64,000 nucleotides of DNA from Citricoccus sp. K5 (GCF_902506195.1 NZ_LR732817.1:3563407-3627406); one strand, 5' to 3'; positions 44,864 through 54,420 are shown, numbered from the stretch's first letter. Notes: generated by a model not told the origin, from the sequence alone. Program-made: numbers and translations.

Positions 44864-46330
44864 ATGAGCACCACGTGGAAGCCCCAGTGCGACTCATGCC
44901 GCCGGCATGTCGAGGCCCGGTACGAAATCCTCGAACAACGAATCTGCAATGCCTGCTACACCAGGCTCCGCTGGAACGCCTCGGCGTGCCCGGCCTGCGC
45001 ACAGACCAAGGTCCTGGCGTTCCGGTCACCAGATGGCCTCGTCGTGTGCGCTGCGTGCGCCGGCGTTCCCTCGAGGTTCGGATGCGCCACCTGCGGCAGC
45101 GAACAGCACCTCACCGGCTCGCACTGCGGGCGATGCCGCCTGGAGGACCGGTTAGGCGATGTCCTCTCCGACACCACAGGCCAGATCCACCCGGAACTCG
45201 CTCCCCTCCGCGAGCATCTCCTCACCGCCCGGGACCCCCGCTCGGCCACTCGATGGCTGCGCCACGAACCCATCGACCGCACTCTCCGCGACATGGCCCA
45301 GGGCAAGAAGCCAGTCAGCCACCACACCCTCAACGAGCTTCCGCAATCCACCCGCGTCCGATACTTCCGGCACATGCTGATCAGCTCGGGAACACTCCCC
45401 AACATCGACGTCCGATTGAACGACCTGGAGCTACGCACGAAGGCTCTCACAGGAAGCATTCCACCTGCCCATGCCGCCATCATTACCCGGTACTTCAACT
45501 GGGAAATCCTCCGAAGGCTGCGGCGACGAACAGGCGGCCAGCCCATCAGCGCGGGCGTCGTCAACACCCGCACCGCCGAGATCCGCAAGATCGTCGCGTT
45601 TCTCACCTGGCTCGACAACCACGGGCAACCCCTCGCTTCGCTCGAACAAGTCACCCTCGACCACTACCTGTCCCGGCACGACCGACACAAAACACTCGCG
45701 AGCTTCCTCAACTGGGCCGTGCGGAACCGGATCACGACCCGGCTCCGCGTGCCCCGAAAGCAGCCCTCCCCGCCTCCGGCCCCCATTCCCGAAGACGTGG
45801 TCTGGGACAAGGTCGACGGACTTCTGAACGACGAATCCACACCGTTGCCGAGCCGCATCATCGGCCTGCTCCTGCTGGTGTTCGCTCAACCGATCCGAGA
45901 CTCCGTTCGCCTGCGACTCGAGGACATCCACCGCAACGGAGAGGTCTTCTCGCTCAAGTTCGGCAGCACACCGATCGAGCTTCCTGCGCCCATCACCGAT
46001 CTCCTTCGAAGACATCTCGACGAGACGCGTGCCCGGCAGCCATACGTTGGAGAGCCGTCCGGATGGCTCTTTGATGGCACGATGCCCCACCAGCACACGA
46101 GCGAGGGCGGTGTCGCCCTTCACCTGGCCAGACAGGGTATTAATGCCCGAGAAATGAAGCGCGCCCGACTTGATCAGCTCGCTCAAGTACTCCCAGCGAG
46201 CATCGTAGCGGACGTCACGGGCGTCGCCGTAGAGACAGCACTACGACATGCCATCGACACCAGTGCCAACTGGGGCATCTACCCGGAGCTGCGAGCAAGC
46301 GAACACGGGCAATTAAACGCAAACGAATAA
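44864..46330 (+). CDS. Zinc-ribbon protein with degenerate tyrosine-recombinase domain
   Basis: 488 aa. Residues 9-95 contain six CxxC-type pairs (CDSC, CNAC, CPAC, CAAC, CATC, CGRC), predicting several zinc ribbons. From about 210 on the sequence follows a tyrosine recombinase: a SAM-like domain, then FAQPIRDSVRLRLEDI where the first catalytic Arg is kept. The HxxR box reads REMKRARLDQL and no clear nucleophile Tyr context remains, so catalysis is doubtful. Third gene of the trio; it probably assists integration, like TnpB of Tn554. Ends 14 bases before the island edge. Confidence 0.75.
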   Translation: MSTTWKPQCDSCRRHVEARYEILEQRICNACYTRLRWNASACPACAQTKVLAFRSPDGLVVCAACAGVPSRFGCATCGSEQHLTGSHCGRCRLEDRLGDVLSDTTGQIHPELAPLREHLLTARDPRSATRWLRHEPIDRTLRDMAQGKKPVSHHTLNELPQSTRVRYFRHMLISSGTLPNIDVRLNDLELRTKALTGSIPPAHAAIITRYFNWEILRRLRRRTGGQPISAGVVNTRTAEIRKIVAFLTWLDNHGQPLASLEQVTLDHYLSRHDRHKTLASFLNWAVRNRITTRLRVPRKQPSPPPAPIPEDVVWDKVDGLLNDESTPLPSRIIGLLLLVFAQPIRDSVRLRLEDIHRNGEVFSLKFGSTPIELPAPITDLLRRHLDETRARQPYVGEPSGWLFDGTMPHQHTSEGGVALHLARQGINAREMKRARLDQLAQVLPASIVADVTGVAVETALRHAIDTSANWGIYPELRASEHGQLNANE

Positions 46331-46344
46331 TTCCGTTTCCCGAC

Positions 46345-47094
46345 ACCCTCGGCGACCTGGTAGCAGACGCCGGTGCGGTCGAGCCCGAGGAAGAGCTGGT
46401 ACTCCGTCCGAAATGGAACGTTGCACCGACCAGCGAGGTTCCCATCGTCCTAGAACGGGCCGCCGAGGCACAGACACGCAGGGAGATCCACGTGGCCCGG
46501 TGGGGCCTGGTCCCACCGTGGGCCAAGGACATCGCCGTCGGCTCGAGAGCCTTCAACGCCCGCTCGGAAACCGTCTCCACGAAACCAACCTTTCGCGCGG
46601 CCGTGAAGGCCAGACGATGCGCAGTCCCGGTCGATGGGTACTACGAATGGCTCAAACCGACCGCCGATGCGCCCAAGGGCACACCGAAGCGGCCCTTCTT
46701 CGTTCGCCCCGCCGACGGCTCGCCGATCTACTTCGCCGGGCTCTACGAATGGTGGAAAGACCCAGCAGCCGCGGAGGACGATGAGGGCCGGTGGCTCCTG
46801 AGCTGCACAATCCTCACCGGCCCCTCCCCCGAGGCCGGCACCGACGAGCCGACCTTGGAGCAACTGGCCGGCCTGCACGACCGCCTACCCCTGCCCATGG
46901 ACCGGGACACCATGGACACCTGGCTGAAGCCCGAGAAGCTAGCGTCCGCAGACGAGGCCGAAACACTGGTCGAGGAGGTCCGGAACCAGGCCTACCGGAC
47001 CGCCTCAACATGGACCCTGACCGAGGTCGGGACCGCCGTAGGCAACGTGCGCAACAACGGGCCGGAGTTGATCCAGACCGTGCAGGGTTCCTAG
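46345..47094 (+). pseudogene. 3' part of the split SRAP (YedK/HMCES) gene, 249 codons
   Basis: Frame reads TLGDLVADAG, then RPKWNVAPTSEVPIV, RWGLVPPWAKD, NARSETV, GYYEWL and AVGNVRNNGPEL: the SRAP domain complete except its first nine residues. Cys2, the catalytic residue, is on the other side of the island at 26716. The first usable internal start is GTG 46492, which would drop about 60 residues. Not expected to be functional until the island excises. Confidence 0.88.
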
Positions 47095-47308
47095 GCGGAA
47101 TACTGACACACGTACAGCCCGACGCTTGCGTGCGCCGGCAGCGTGCGTCTTGGACCATGGGGGACGGTACCGGCTTGGCCCTGGGGTGCATCCAGTGGTG
47201 CCGAATCAAGGGGCCCGGCGGTGGGTACCCGCGGAGGGGTGCTGTCCTGATCCTGCTGAGCCGATGGGGGCGGGTGCCGTTTCGACTTTTGCCCTTTCCC
47301 GTATCCGG

Positions 47309-48535
47309 TCAGGGCCTCCGGTTGTTGTCCCGTGTCGTTCGATCCCGGGTCTCCGGCCGGCTCCTCGACGCGGGGAGCCTGGTACGGGTTCGGGTGACCT
47401 CGTCAGCGCCAGGGACGGGCGCAGTTCCGGCGCGGAGAGCTTCGAGCGCGTCGCGCAGGTAGGGCAGGGCGTATTCGACGTACCCTCGCCCGGCCGGGTG
47501 AATCAATTCATCGTGGATCAACCGTTCACGGTAGACCGACTGATACCGCCGGTCTTCTCCCATGCGGGCGGCGATGTCCGCGACGCGGGAGGGGCCGGTG
47601 TCCTCGAGCATGGCGTTGAGGTAGTCGAGTTTCCTGCCGCTGATTTCTCGGAGCGCGGGCCGGTGAACGTTCTTGACCATCTCGCGGATGACCTCGGTGC
47701 GGATCTGTTCGATGTCGCCGATCTCGATGGTGTCGGCGTTGCCGGCGTGGGTCCAGGCGCGGGCCCCGACGAGCTGGATGAGGTACGGGTAGCCCTGAGA
47801 GACCTCGCCGGCGCGCACTGCGGCTTCGGGAGTGATGGTCTTGGGAGTATCGGCCACCGTTTGACGAATGGTTTCGGCGGCAGTTCCGACAGGGACGCTG
47901 CCGAGCTCTACGCGGTGGGCTCGGCGCAGGAAGGTGGTCTTGTCGTTCTCCAGGAGGTCATCGAGGCCTGCACGGATGCCGGCGGCGACGAACCCGACCT
48001 GATGCCCACGACGGGTGAGGTCCTGAACATGCTGGGTGACCTCATGCAGTTGCGCCGGGTCGACGGACTGCAGCTCATCCAGGGTGATCAGCAGACCTCC
48101 CCCGGTGGCGTCCAGGATGCCGGCGAGCCGGTCGAGGAGGCGGCCGACGGGTAAGGCTTCGCCGTCGTAGCGTTCCACGACGTCCCGCTGGGCAGAGACC
48201 CCGGAGAGTCCCGCGCCAGTCAGTCGGGACCGCTCAGCCTGAGGGTCACTCTCCCGCAGATGCTCGACGATCTCGGCCCGCAGTTCGGCCACGAGCGAGC
48301 TGGAGGCGGTGTGCAGAGTGATACACGTCCACCCTGCATCGGCGGCGACCGCCTCGAACTCGGTGAGCAGCACGGTTTTGCCTGCTCCGCGAGCTCCGGA
48401 GATCAGGACATTGCGTTGACCGGGCAATTCGCCGGCCACGGCCTGTTCGAACTCGCGGATGACGCTGGCCCGACCAGCAAGAATGGCTGGGCTCTGCCCG
48501 AAACCGGGGGTAAACGGATTAGTGACTCTTGCCAT
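47309..48535 (-). CDS. AAA/ORC-like ATP-binding protein
   Basis: 408 aa. Walker A ISGARGAGKTVLL (about 45-57) and Walker B LLITLDELQS fit the AAA_16/archaeal ATPase group (STAND- or Cdc6-like). The region after 300 looks like a winged helix (SRVADIAARMGEDRRYQSVYRERL), so DNA binding is likely; the last 50 residues are basic and disordered. Three TGTTAGAC repeats just upstream suggest autoregulation. Role on the replicon unknown. Confidence 0.75.
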   Translation of the reverse strand: MARVTNPFTPGFGQSPAILAGRASVIREFEQAVAGELPGQRNVLISGARGAGKTVLLTEFEAVAADAGWTCITLHTASSSLVAELRAEIVEHLRESDPQAERSRLTGAGLSGVSAQRDVVERYDGEALPVGRLLDRLAGILDATGGGLLITLDELQSVDPAQLHEVTQHVQDLTRRGHQVGFVAAGIRAGLDDLLENDKTTFLRRAHRVELGSVPVGTAAETIRQTVADTPKTITPEAAVRAGEVSQGYPYLIQLVGARAWTHAGNADTIEIGDIEQIRTEVIREMVKNVHRPALREISGRKLDYLNAMLEDTGPSRVADIAARMGEDRRYQSVYRERLIHDELIHPAGRGYVEYALPYLRDALEALRAGTAPVPGADEVTRTRTRLPASRSRPETRDRTTRDNNRRP

Positions 48536-48550
48536 GAGGTGCCCTCGTCA

Positions 48551-48600
48551 TGTTAGACCTTGTTAGACATTCTCAGCGTGTTAGACAGCGTTAGTCAATC
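48551..48600. promoter_or_regulatory. TGTTAGAC repeat cluster upstream of the AAA ATPase gene
   Basis: Exact TGTTAGAC at 48551-48558, 48561-48568 and 48579-48586, plus GCGTTAGTC at 48589. They lie 15-60 bp before the start at 48535, where an operator or iteron would be. Confidence 0.6.
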
Positions 48601-48833
48601 CTAAGCACCGTCCAAGTTATCCTCCGGCGACCGGACGGCGACCTCAGCCTCTCCCTGCTTGAGGTCTCACATCGGCGCAGGTGACCAGCCGAGGCGTTGT
48701 GTGTCCATTACCTTGTAACTGACAAACTCTGTGAGTTCCGGACTCTGTGAGCCACGATCGCGACGGAGTGGACTGCGCATAGCGCGCTTCGCACCCCCTT
48801 TTGAGCGGCCGACTTTCTGCCCCAGGAGCCTTG

Positions 48834-49403
48834 TCAAGAAGAGAACGGCCGACCTCGGCGCACCATGCCCGGCATCTGCGTGAAAGGTTCCCCGTCGTTG
48901 TAGGCGGCCTCCAAGCGGAGGGTTTCGCGCTCCACCGCACGGGCGATGAAGTCCGACCAGCTGGTCGCTCCGGTGACCGGAATGGTGTGCACGTAAGCCG
49001 CTCGAGCACGCAGACGCTGCTCGTTGTCCTGGTAGAACGTCACCTTCCGCGGCTTCTCCTCCGCTGTCTCAGACACCGCAGTCGGTGCCGGTGTCGACTG
49101 CTGGTCCTGTGTCGGCGGCGGCATCAGAGTCGGCTCCGGGGTCGCAGGGGGTGCTAACGGGGCGGGCTCGACAGGTGCCGGCTGCACCGAGTCAGGTGCT
49201 GCCGGCGTCTTCGCAGTCTTGTCCGTCACCACCGGCGCAGGTGCATTCGATGCCTCTTCGGCGGCCGCTGACTCCCCCGCAACCAGGTCGTTGACCACGG
49301 AGGTGGAGCGGGCCTTCTTCAGGCCGACGCGGCGCAGTGATTTGAGGGCGTTGGCGCCGTCCTCTCCCCCGCTGCCTCTCGACACGTTGTCTGACCGGCT
49401 CAC
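48834..49403 (-). CDS. ParB-like partition partner
   Basis: 189 aa. Residues 20-110 are a Pro/Ala-rich flexible linker; the C-terminal 75 residues (KVTFYQDNEQRLRARAAY onward) look like a small DNA-binding domain of ribbon-helix-helix type. The GTG/ATG start overlaps the parA stop by 4 bp, so it is the second gene of a par operon. No ParB/Srx CTPase domain, matching type Ib-like plasmid partition proteins. Confidence 0.65.
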   Translation of the reverse strand: MSRSDNVSRGSGGEDGANALKSLRRVGLKKARSTSVVNDLVAGESAAAEEASNAPAPVVTDKTAKTPAAPDSVQPAPVEPAPLAPPATPEPTLMPPPTQDQQSTPAPTAVSETAEEKPRKVTFYQDNEQRLRARAAYVHTIPVTGATSWSDFIARAVERETLRLEAAYNDGEPFTQMPGMVRRGRPFSS

Positions 49404-50206
49404 GAGTTGCTCCCCTCCCAGATACGACGGGCTACCAGTTTCATGGGCTCAAGCGAGGTGTTGGCTGATCTGCCGTAGCTCATCAGCGGGCGAGCCTCGG
49501 CATGGGCCAGCGCGAAAGCCTCACGGGCCGGCAGCGAGGGTTCGACCACGGCGTCGCCGTAGGTGTTCCTAATCTTCAGCGCCCAGTTCTCTTGGTCGCG
49601 CAGTCCTCGACGGAGGCGATTCAGAACGATGCCGGCCACCTGAAGGTTCTCATTGAACGCTTCCGAGACCTCGACCATGGTCTTGGCGATCTCACCGATG
49701 CCTTCGAAGGAGGAGGCTCGCGGCTCGGTGACCAGGATGGACCAGTCGGCCGCGGTCAAAGCGTTGACCGTGAGCATGCCCAGCGACGGCGGGGCGTCGA
49801 TGATGACGATGTCGTACAGCTCCGAGACCCCGGACAGGGCCGAGCGCAGTCGGAACTCCCGGGCCAGCATCTGGTCCCGTTCCCGGGCTGCCAGGTGCCG
49901 TTCGGCAGCGATGACGTGGGGTGCGGCTTTGCCGATTTGCCAGGCCTCCCCGGCTTCGGTGATGGCGTCTGCTGCGGCACCGGCCGGGACGCGGAAGTTG
50001 TTGTCCGGGTCGCCGTAGATCACGTCGTTGAGGGTGAACTCCGGGTCAGTGACGGCCAGAGCACTGGTGGCGTTGCGTTGCGGGTCGGCGTCAATGAGGA
50101 GCACCTTCTTGCCCTCATGCAGGGCGTAGACCTCGGCCAAGCCGACGGCCACGGTGGTCTTGCCCACGCCGCCCTTCTGGTTGCACACGGCGATCACTCG
50201 GCTCAC
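49400..50206 (-). CDS. parA: ParA partition ATPase
   Basis: 268 aa from GTG 50206 with GGAGG upstream. Deviant Walker A QKGGVGKTT at residues 10-18, switch I VLLIDADPQRNAT and switch II IVIIDAPPSLGML. There is no N-terminal HTH, so it is the short ParA type; centromere binding would be done by the ParB-like protein. It should segregate this replicon by ATP-dependent nucleoid binding. The dispersed GCCAGCATTACC repeats start 240 bp upstream. Confidence 0.95.
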   Translation of the reverse strand: MSRVIAVCNQKGGVGKTTVAVGLAEVYALHEGKKVLLIDADPQRNATSALAVTDPEFTLNDVIYGDPDNNFRVPAGAAADAITEAGEAWQIGKAAPHVIAAERHLAARERDQMLAREFRLRSALSGVSELYDIVIIDAPPSLGMLTVNALTAADWSILVTEPRASSFEGIGEIAKTMVEVSEAFNENLQVAGIVLNRLRRGLRDQENWALKIRNTYGDAVVEPSLPAREAFALAHAEARPLMSYGRSANTSLEPMKLVARRIWEGSNS

Positions 50207-51554
50207 GCGGTGCCTCCACTCCTGCTGGTAGGTCCCCGGCGCGGGCAGCTGGAGGCAGGGGGCAGGCACTGCAGAACAATGCCGCTCCCCGGTCGTCCGG
50301 CTACGACGGGGCAAGATCGGCTGGCCCGAGACCGGCACCGCGGCTGCGGCCCGATCGTCCACGAGCGCGATCCTGTCACAGGCTAACCTGAAGCCCCGGG
50401 CGAACACCCTCACGAAACGCCGACATTGACGGTATCAACGCCATGGCCAGCAGTAACAGTCAGACAAGCTTGGCTGGTTATGCTGGTATTACTGTTTGTT
50501 ATTCTGGCCAGTGCTCGCCTCGTGATCGGGCAGGTTAGCTTGACCATCATTGCTGGCATTGCTGGCATTGCCATCTTCACTCGCCGAAGACTGATGGCAA
50601 GCCCCCTCCCCAACCGGCCTTGCCGGTTGTGCCATCAATGCTGGTTTCACCATCACGCATCTCCATAATGCTGGCATTATCGGCCTTGATGCTAAAACTC
50701 CCTAGGGATCATGAGTCGCTTGCTTGCCGCTTTAACCGGAGAAAAGGACGCTGGTTCCGCGCAAAGCGCCTTGCCAGCATTACCGGTCTTACCAAGTGAA
50801 ATAGCTCTTTTGCTGGCACTACCAGTGAGCTCTGCACAGATGCCCCTCGACGGCATAATTCCCGCAGGCCGCTCCAATATCGCCAGTGATACTGGTATTG
50901 CTGTTTGAGCCAGTCGTGCCGTCAATGACGGCTTACCAGTGGAGCCAGCAAAGCCAGCAGTGCCCCTTCACTGTCGAAGAGAGCACAGCGAACGTGACCC
51001 GTTAGACCGTCAACCCCGGGATGGCCGGTTATGCCAGCATTACCGCTCGGCATTCACGGCCGTTGTCGACGTACCCCGATGAGCGATGCGCGGTCCACGG
51101 CGATTCTCATCGCGTCGGCGAACCATCATGGCGGCGGTCGGCAGCCCTCCGACCGGCATGGCGCAGACGAACCCGGAGGCTTGAGCGACCTCGGTGCCGG
51201 GTTGACGGGATGAAGCCCACAGTGCACGCAGAGCACGTGGGGACGGGCACGCTCCAGCGCACAACGCCACCGGCTTGGGCGGTCGCCTCCCGTCCCCTGC
51301 TCGTTGCATCCCGGCCGCGAGGTCCGACACAAAACGGCAGACCCACGGGGCGGACCCCAGGACGCCAGTGGGGGCGGTAATGCTGGCAATGCCATTAGTG
51401 CTGGAACAACCGTCGTCGTTGACCCTGAGGCTGGCAAAGCCCGCACTCCCAGCAATACCAGCATTGCCAGCGAGGTGCCCCCAGGTACCGGGTGAAGTTC
51501 GGGCGGGCTTCCGCACACATGGCAGTCGGACCAACCCGTACGCAGGAGCTCAGC
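50207..51554. other. Non-coding stretch carrying the partition-type repeats
   Basis: About 1.35 kb without a reliable gene; short hydrophobic frames here are built from the repeats. A frame at 50711-50908 has a weak AGGGA upstream but no family features. Confidence 0.5.
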
Positions 51555-51824
51555 ATGACGATCACCGCCAATCCAGCACCAGTCGACCTCAGCGCCATGG
51601 TGTCAGCACTCATTGATGACCGAGGCGAATGCCCCACGGCTTTCGATGTGGAAGCCATTGTGTCTATGGCCTTCTTCGCCGACTGCCTCCGGTGAGGCGA
51701 CACCGGTCGTGGGCATCGGGCTCTTCGACAGCATCGTGCAAGCCAGCCGTGTTCTCGAGCGGGGGAGCGTGGATCGGGGACTCGCCGACTCCATTGCCAG
51801 CTCGACCGGTAATGCTGGCATGAC
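50445..51824. repeat. Dispersed GCCAGCATTACC-type repeats next to parAB (candidate centromere/iterons)
   Basis: Exact GCCAGCATTACC (or complement GGTAATGCTGGC) at about 50773, 51033, 51376 and 51809. Close variants occur at 50445 (GCCAGCAGTAAC), 50481 (TGCTGGTATTAC), 50548-50572 (ATTGCTGGC three times in tandem), 50666 (AATGCTGGCATTATCGG), 50811, 50881, 51381 and 51448-51471. Both orientations are used. The stretch holds no convincing gene before 51555. Confidence 0.7.
51555..51695 (+). CDS. Small acidic protein, 46 aa
   Basis: ATG 51555 with AGGAG six bases upstream. Starts MTITANPAPVDLSAMV, followed by ECPTAFDVEAIV, with amphipathic helices. Good codon use, no known domain. Typical of short conserved plasmid proteins of actinobacteria. 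Confidence 0.55.
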   Translation: MTITANPAPVDLSAMVSALIDDRGECPTAFDVEAIVSMAFFADCLR

Positions 51825-51869
51825 CTCCACCCTCAGCAACCGGGTGCCGGGGGAAGGCGAGGTTCCGCT

Positions 51870-52007
51870 GTGAACTGCATCCTCTTCGGAGATGTCGAAG
51901 TCACGCCGGTCCCGCAGGACGCGACCCTGCGCACAGTCGGCACCAACGCGTTGGCTGCCGTGGGTCTTGGGCTTGGGTACCAGCCGGCCGATGCCCAGGA
52001 GGACTAG
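51870..52007 (+). CDS. Possible 45-aa protein
   Basis: GTG 51870 overlapping the stop of an upstream frame (CTGTGA), with GGAAGGCGAGG upstream. Begins MNCILFGDVEVTPVPQD. No recognised domain. Preceding frame 51613-51873 might also be coding but has no clear start. Confidence 0.35.
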   Translation: MNCILFGDVEVTPVPQDATLRTVGTNALAAVGLGLGYQPADAQED

Positions 52008-52054
52008 GCGGCGTAGGCGCATTTATTAGTGGGTGACTGGTCACGTTGACGTGC

Positions 52055-52400
52055 TGAGAGCGCGACACGCACTGAAGCCCTGACCGATGCGCAGTGGGCA
52101 CTGCTGCGCCACAAGGGCGTCCAGGCGGTCATCCCGCAGAGGGTCGACCTCTACCCAACCGGCCCCGCCGCGTGGCCAGGGGCGACCGACCGGTCTGTGT
52201 CGACACCGAGGCCTACAGACGGCGCAACGTCGTGGAAGGTTCCTTCAACGTGTTCAAGCAGTGGCGGGGTTTGGCCACCCGGTACGACAAGCTCACCCTG
52301 ACTTGCCGCGGCGGTGTCATGCTGCCCGCCATCACCATCAGAATCAAAGCACTGGTAGACATCCCCCGATGGGAATCAGGTCTGCCACATTCACCGCGGC
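52055..52400 (+). pseudogene. IS5 family transposase remnant
   Basis: Frame pieces LTDAQWALL (start of an IS5-type transposase) and, after a deletion and frame change, VDTEAYRRRNVVEGSF and FKQWRGLATRYDKL (its C-terminus). The catalytic core is missing. Confidence 0.75.
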
Positions 52401-52506
52401 TCGGCCGACGAAAGTTGCAGGGTATCCGTGACGTCGACCCACCGCACCACATCAAACACACTCCTGGTCAACAGACACCTCATCGTTCGGGGAGAACGCG
52501 ACGCTG

Positions 52507-52710
52507 CTAGCGCGCCGCAATCGCCGCGACTATGGCGCCCAGGGAGGGCACCGTAATAGCAAGAAGCAATAGGCCCAGACGGAGCAGAACCGATAGATGA
52601 GGGGTTCGGATTACTTTAAGGACGGCCCAGAGCAGAAGAGCAAGGTAAGCGACCGCGGCCAGGGTAGGCGCGGTCCACGCCTCGGGCCTGAGGACTGGGT
52701 TGTTGGTCAT
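52507..52710 (-). CDS. Small two-helix membrane protein
   Basis: 67 aa: helices at about 15-35 and 42-64, charged ends. GAGAGGACGG lies upstream of the ATG. No family recognised; downstream of the rep-like gene on the same strand. Confidence 0.5.
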   Translation of the reverse strand: MTNNPVLRPEAWTAPTLAAVAYLALLLWAVLKVIRTPHLSVLLRLGLLLLAITVPSLGAIVAAIAAR

Positions 52711-52818
52711 GCCCCCGTCCTCTCAACAACTCGGTCATCGACACCCAGCCGCTGTTTGCACCGGTCGCCAATCTGGGAGACAGGTTCTAGGGTCTGCAGC
52801 TGTACCCAGGCGGTAGCC

Positions 52819-54420
52819 TCAGCCGGGTACGAGGGTTGACTCCCATGGGTCCGGTGGCGGTTCGACCAACTCCCACAGCAGGGAGGCGTGCCCCAGGTCG
52901 TCGATGTACCCGGCGGACTGCGCTGCGGCACGTGCCGCCAGCCAGCTGTGCCAGACGGCGCGCTCGGCCCTGTACCGGGCGACCTGCTGGGAAACCTGCT
53001 CGAGGACGCCGAGTTGCTCGGCCAACGCCTCCAGGTTTGCGTCACTGGCAGTGGGGGAGAGGCTCCAGAGTCCGGCGGAGCCGGTGCACAGCCGCCATGA
53101 CGCCAGCACGTTCAGCGCATCGTTGACCGCGGTCCGCGACAGCCCAGACTCCTGGACAAGGGTCTTCACCGGCACAGAGGTACCCAGCATCTCCAGGGCC
53201 TCGAACACCAGGGCCTCAGGCATCCCCAGTGACCGAAACACCGGGCGCAGGGCATGGATCTTCCCCGGCCGCCAAGACCGTGCAGCAGCGGCCTGTTCTA
53301 GGTGGTCAGGTACGACCAGCCGGTAGGTGTCTGCCTCCGTGCCGTGACCCTTCTGGATGAGCGCAAGCAACGGCTCCGGGTCCTGGACCAGTTCGCGGAG
53401 ATGGCGAGAGACCGTGCTGGCATCACTGCCGATGGCCACGGCCAGGGCACGGACCCCGAAAGCGACCACGACATCGCCGGTCTTCATGCAGGCTTCCGCC
53501 ACGGCCCGGAGCAGCAGGCGCTTGGTGAGCGAATTGCGGTCACTACCCATCCGGGTATCCACGACCTTTAGGGCGTTCAGCCAGGTCCGTACCTGCTGGG
53601 AGGCAGATATTGAGGGCCCCCCCTGTGTAGAAGGCTGGCTTGTGTTGGATTTACGGACAGGGCTCTGGGTTGCGAATCTTTGGGCCTCAACCCAGTCCCG
53701 TCGCAGCGCTGCCTGCCGGTGGGTGGGGGAGTAGCGCGAGTAGAACTGGGCCAGGCCGGGCCACACGCCGTTGAGGATCCTGGCCTGGATGTCGACGAGG
53801 CCCAGTCCGGACCCCGCGGCGTTGACCAGGACGGCCTGCCGTGCCTCGGAGGCCGAGGCGTACCGCGTGTGGTTCCACGTCCCGTCGGTGGCTGTGCGCA
53901 GCATCTCCGTGGACATGGTCCGGCCCGAGACGGCCACTGGGCCGGACGCGTCGGCTGAGACCACCCCATCCGGCTCGGCTTCCTCGTACCGGTGGGCCCG
54001 GACCATGGCCCGGTGCTCAGACAGCTCCTCCCAGAGCCGGTCGAAGGCATCCTGACCGTTGCGGTGGGTGGCGACGGCCACCGCGTCCTCCAGGCCCATC
54101 TCCAGCTGCTGGTGGCCGCCGGCACGGTGAACCGACCCGGGGGTGCGGATGCATCCGCTGATGATGGACCGGTGCGGTGAAGGGTCCAGGGTGGGGCAGG
54201 CGATCGCCAGGGCCTCGACCAGCTCACGGGCCACATGGAAGGGCACGGGCTCGCGTAGTGGCACGTAGACGTGGCGCCCACCGGAAGGTGACCGGTCGCG
54301 GATCCAGGAGGCGCCGGCGGCGTGCAAGAGGCCCGTGGTCGTATGCACGTCTGACAGGACGGCAGGCTCCCCACCGGTGGCGGGTTTGGCGTCGAAGTCC
54401 AGGCACAGGGTCCGGCACAT
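52819..54420 (-). CDS. Replication protein with primase-like N-terminus
   Basis: 533 aa from ATG 54420. LCLDFDAK near the start and SGGRHVYVPL resemble the catalytic DxD and Ser-His motifs of archaeo-eukaryotic primase/RepA-type proteins. Two winged-helix regions follow (about 300-350 with DASTVSRHLRELV, and 420-450 with SGLSRTAVNDAL), then an alpha-helical tail. Likely initiates plasmid replication. The frame stays open, with protein-like sequence (HGAIWRALAPALGGRD), upstream to 54705, but no ATG, GTG or TTG occurs there, so the real start is uncertain. Confidence 0.7.
   Translation of the reverse strand: MCRTLCLDFDAKPATGGEPAVLSDVHTTTGLLHAAGASWIRDRSPSGGRHVYVPLREPVPFHVARELVEALAIACPTLDPSPHRSIISGCIRTPGSVHRAGGHQQLEMGLEDAVAVATHRNGQDAFDRLWEELSEHRAMVRAHRYEEAEPDGVVSADASGPVAVSGRTMSTEMLRTATDGTWNHTRYASASEARQAVLVNAAGSGLGLVDIQARILNGVWPGLAQFYSRYSPTHRQAALRRDWVEAQRFATQSPVRKSNTSQPSTQGGPSISASQQVRTWLNALKVVDTRMGSDRNSLTKRLLLRAVAEACMKTGDVVVAFGVRALAVAIGSDASTVSRHLRELVQDPEPLLALIQKGHGTEADTYRLVVPDHLEQAAAARSWRPGKIHALRPVFRSLGMPEALVFEALEMLGTSVPVKTLVQESGLSRTAVNDALNVLASWRLCTGSAGLWSLSPTASDANLEALAEQLGVLEQVSQQVARYRAERAVWHSWLAARAAAQSAGYIDDLGHASLLWELVEPPPDPWESTLVPG

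Larger units (their letters stand above)
26743..46344. mobile_element. Arsenic/phosphate genomic island inserted in the SRAP gene (19.6 kb)
   Basis: Boundaries are set by rejoining the two halves of the SRAP gene (codons 1-9 at 26716-26742, and from ACC at 46345 on). The right end carries a tyrosine recombinase, an HTH protein and a zinc-ribbon recombinase-like protein. CCCGA occurs at both junctions, displaced by one base relative to the frame, as expected for a short core exchanged by a tyrosine recombinase. No long terminal inverted repeats are visible. Cargo is arsenic resistance, phosphate transport and two remnants. Confidence 0.75.

Noticed and set aside
46492-47094. Functional SRAP gene starting at GTG 46492
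   Set aside because: It would lack Cys2 and about 60 N-terminal residues; the matching N-terminus is at 26716.
50426-50668. Hydrophobic 80-codon frame
   Set aside because: Its hydrophobic codons come from the GCTGGCATT repeats; no ribosome binding site or homology seen.
50445-51824. CRISPR array
   Set aside because: Repeats are short, in both orientations and irregularly spaced, with no cas genes; partition-type repeats fit better.
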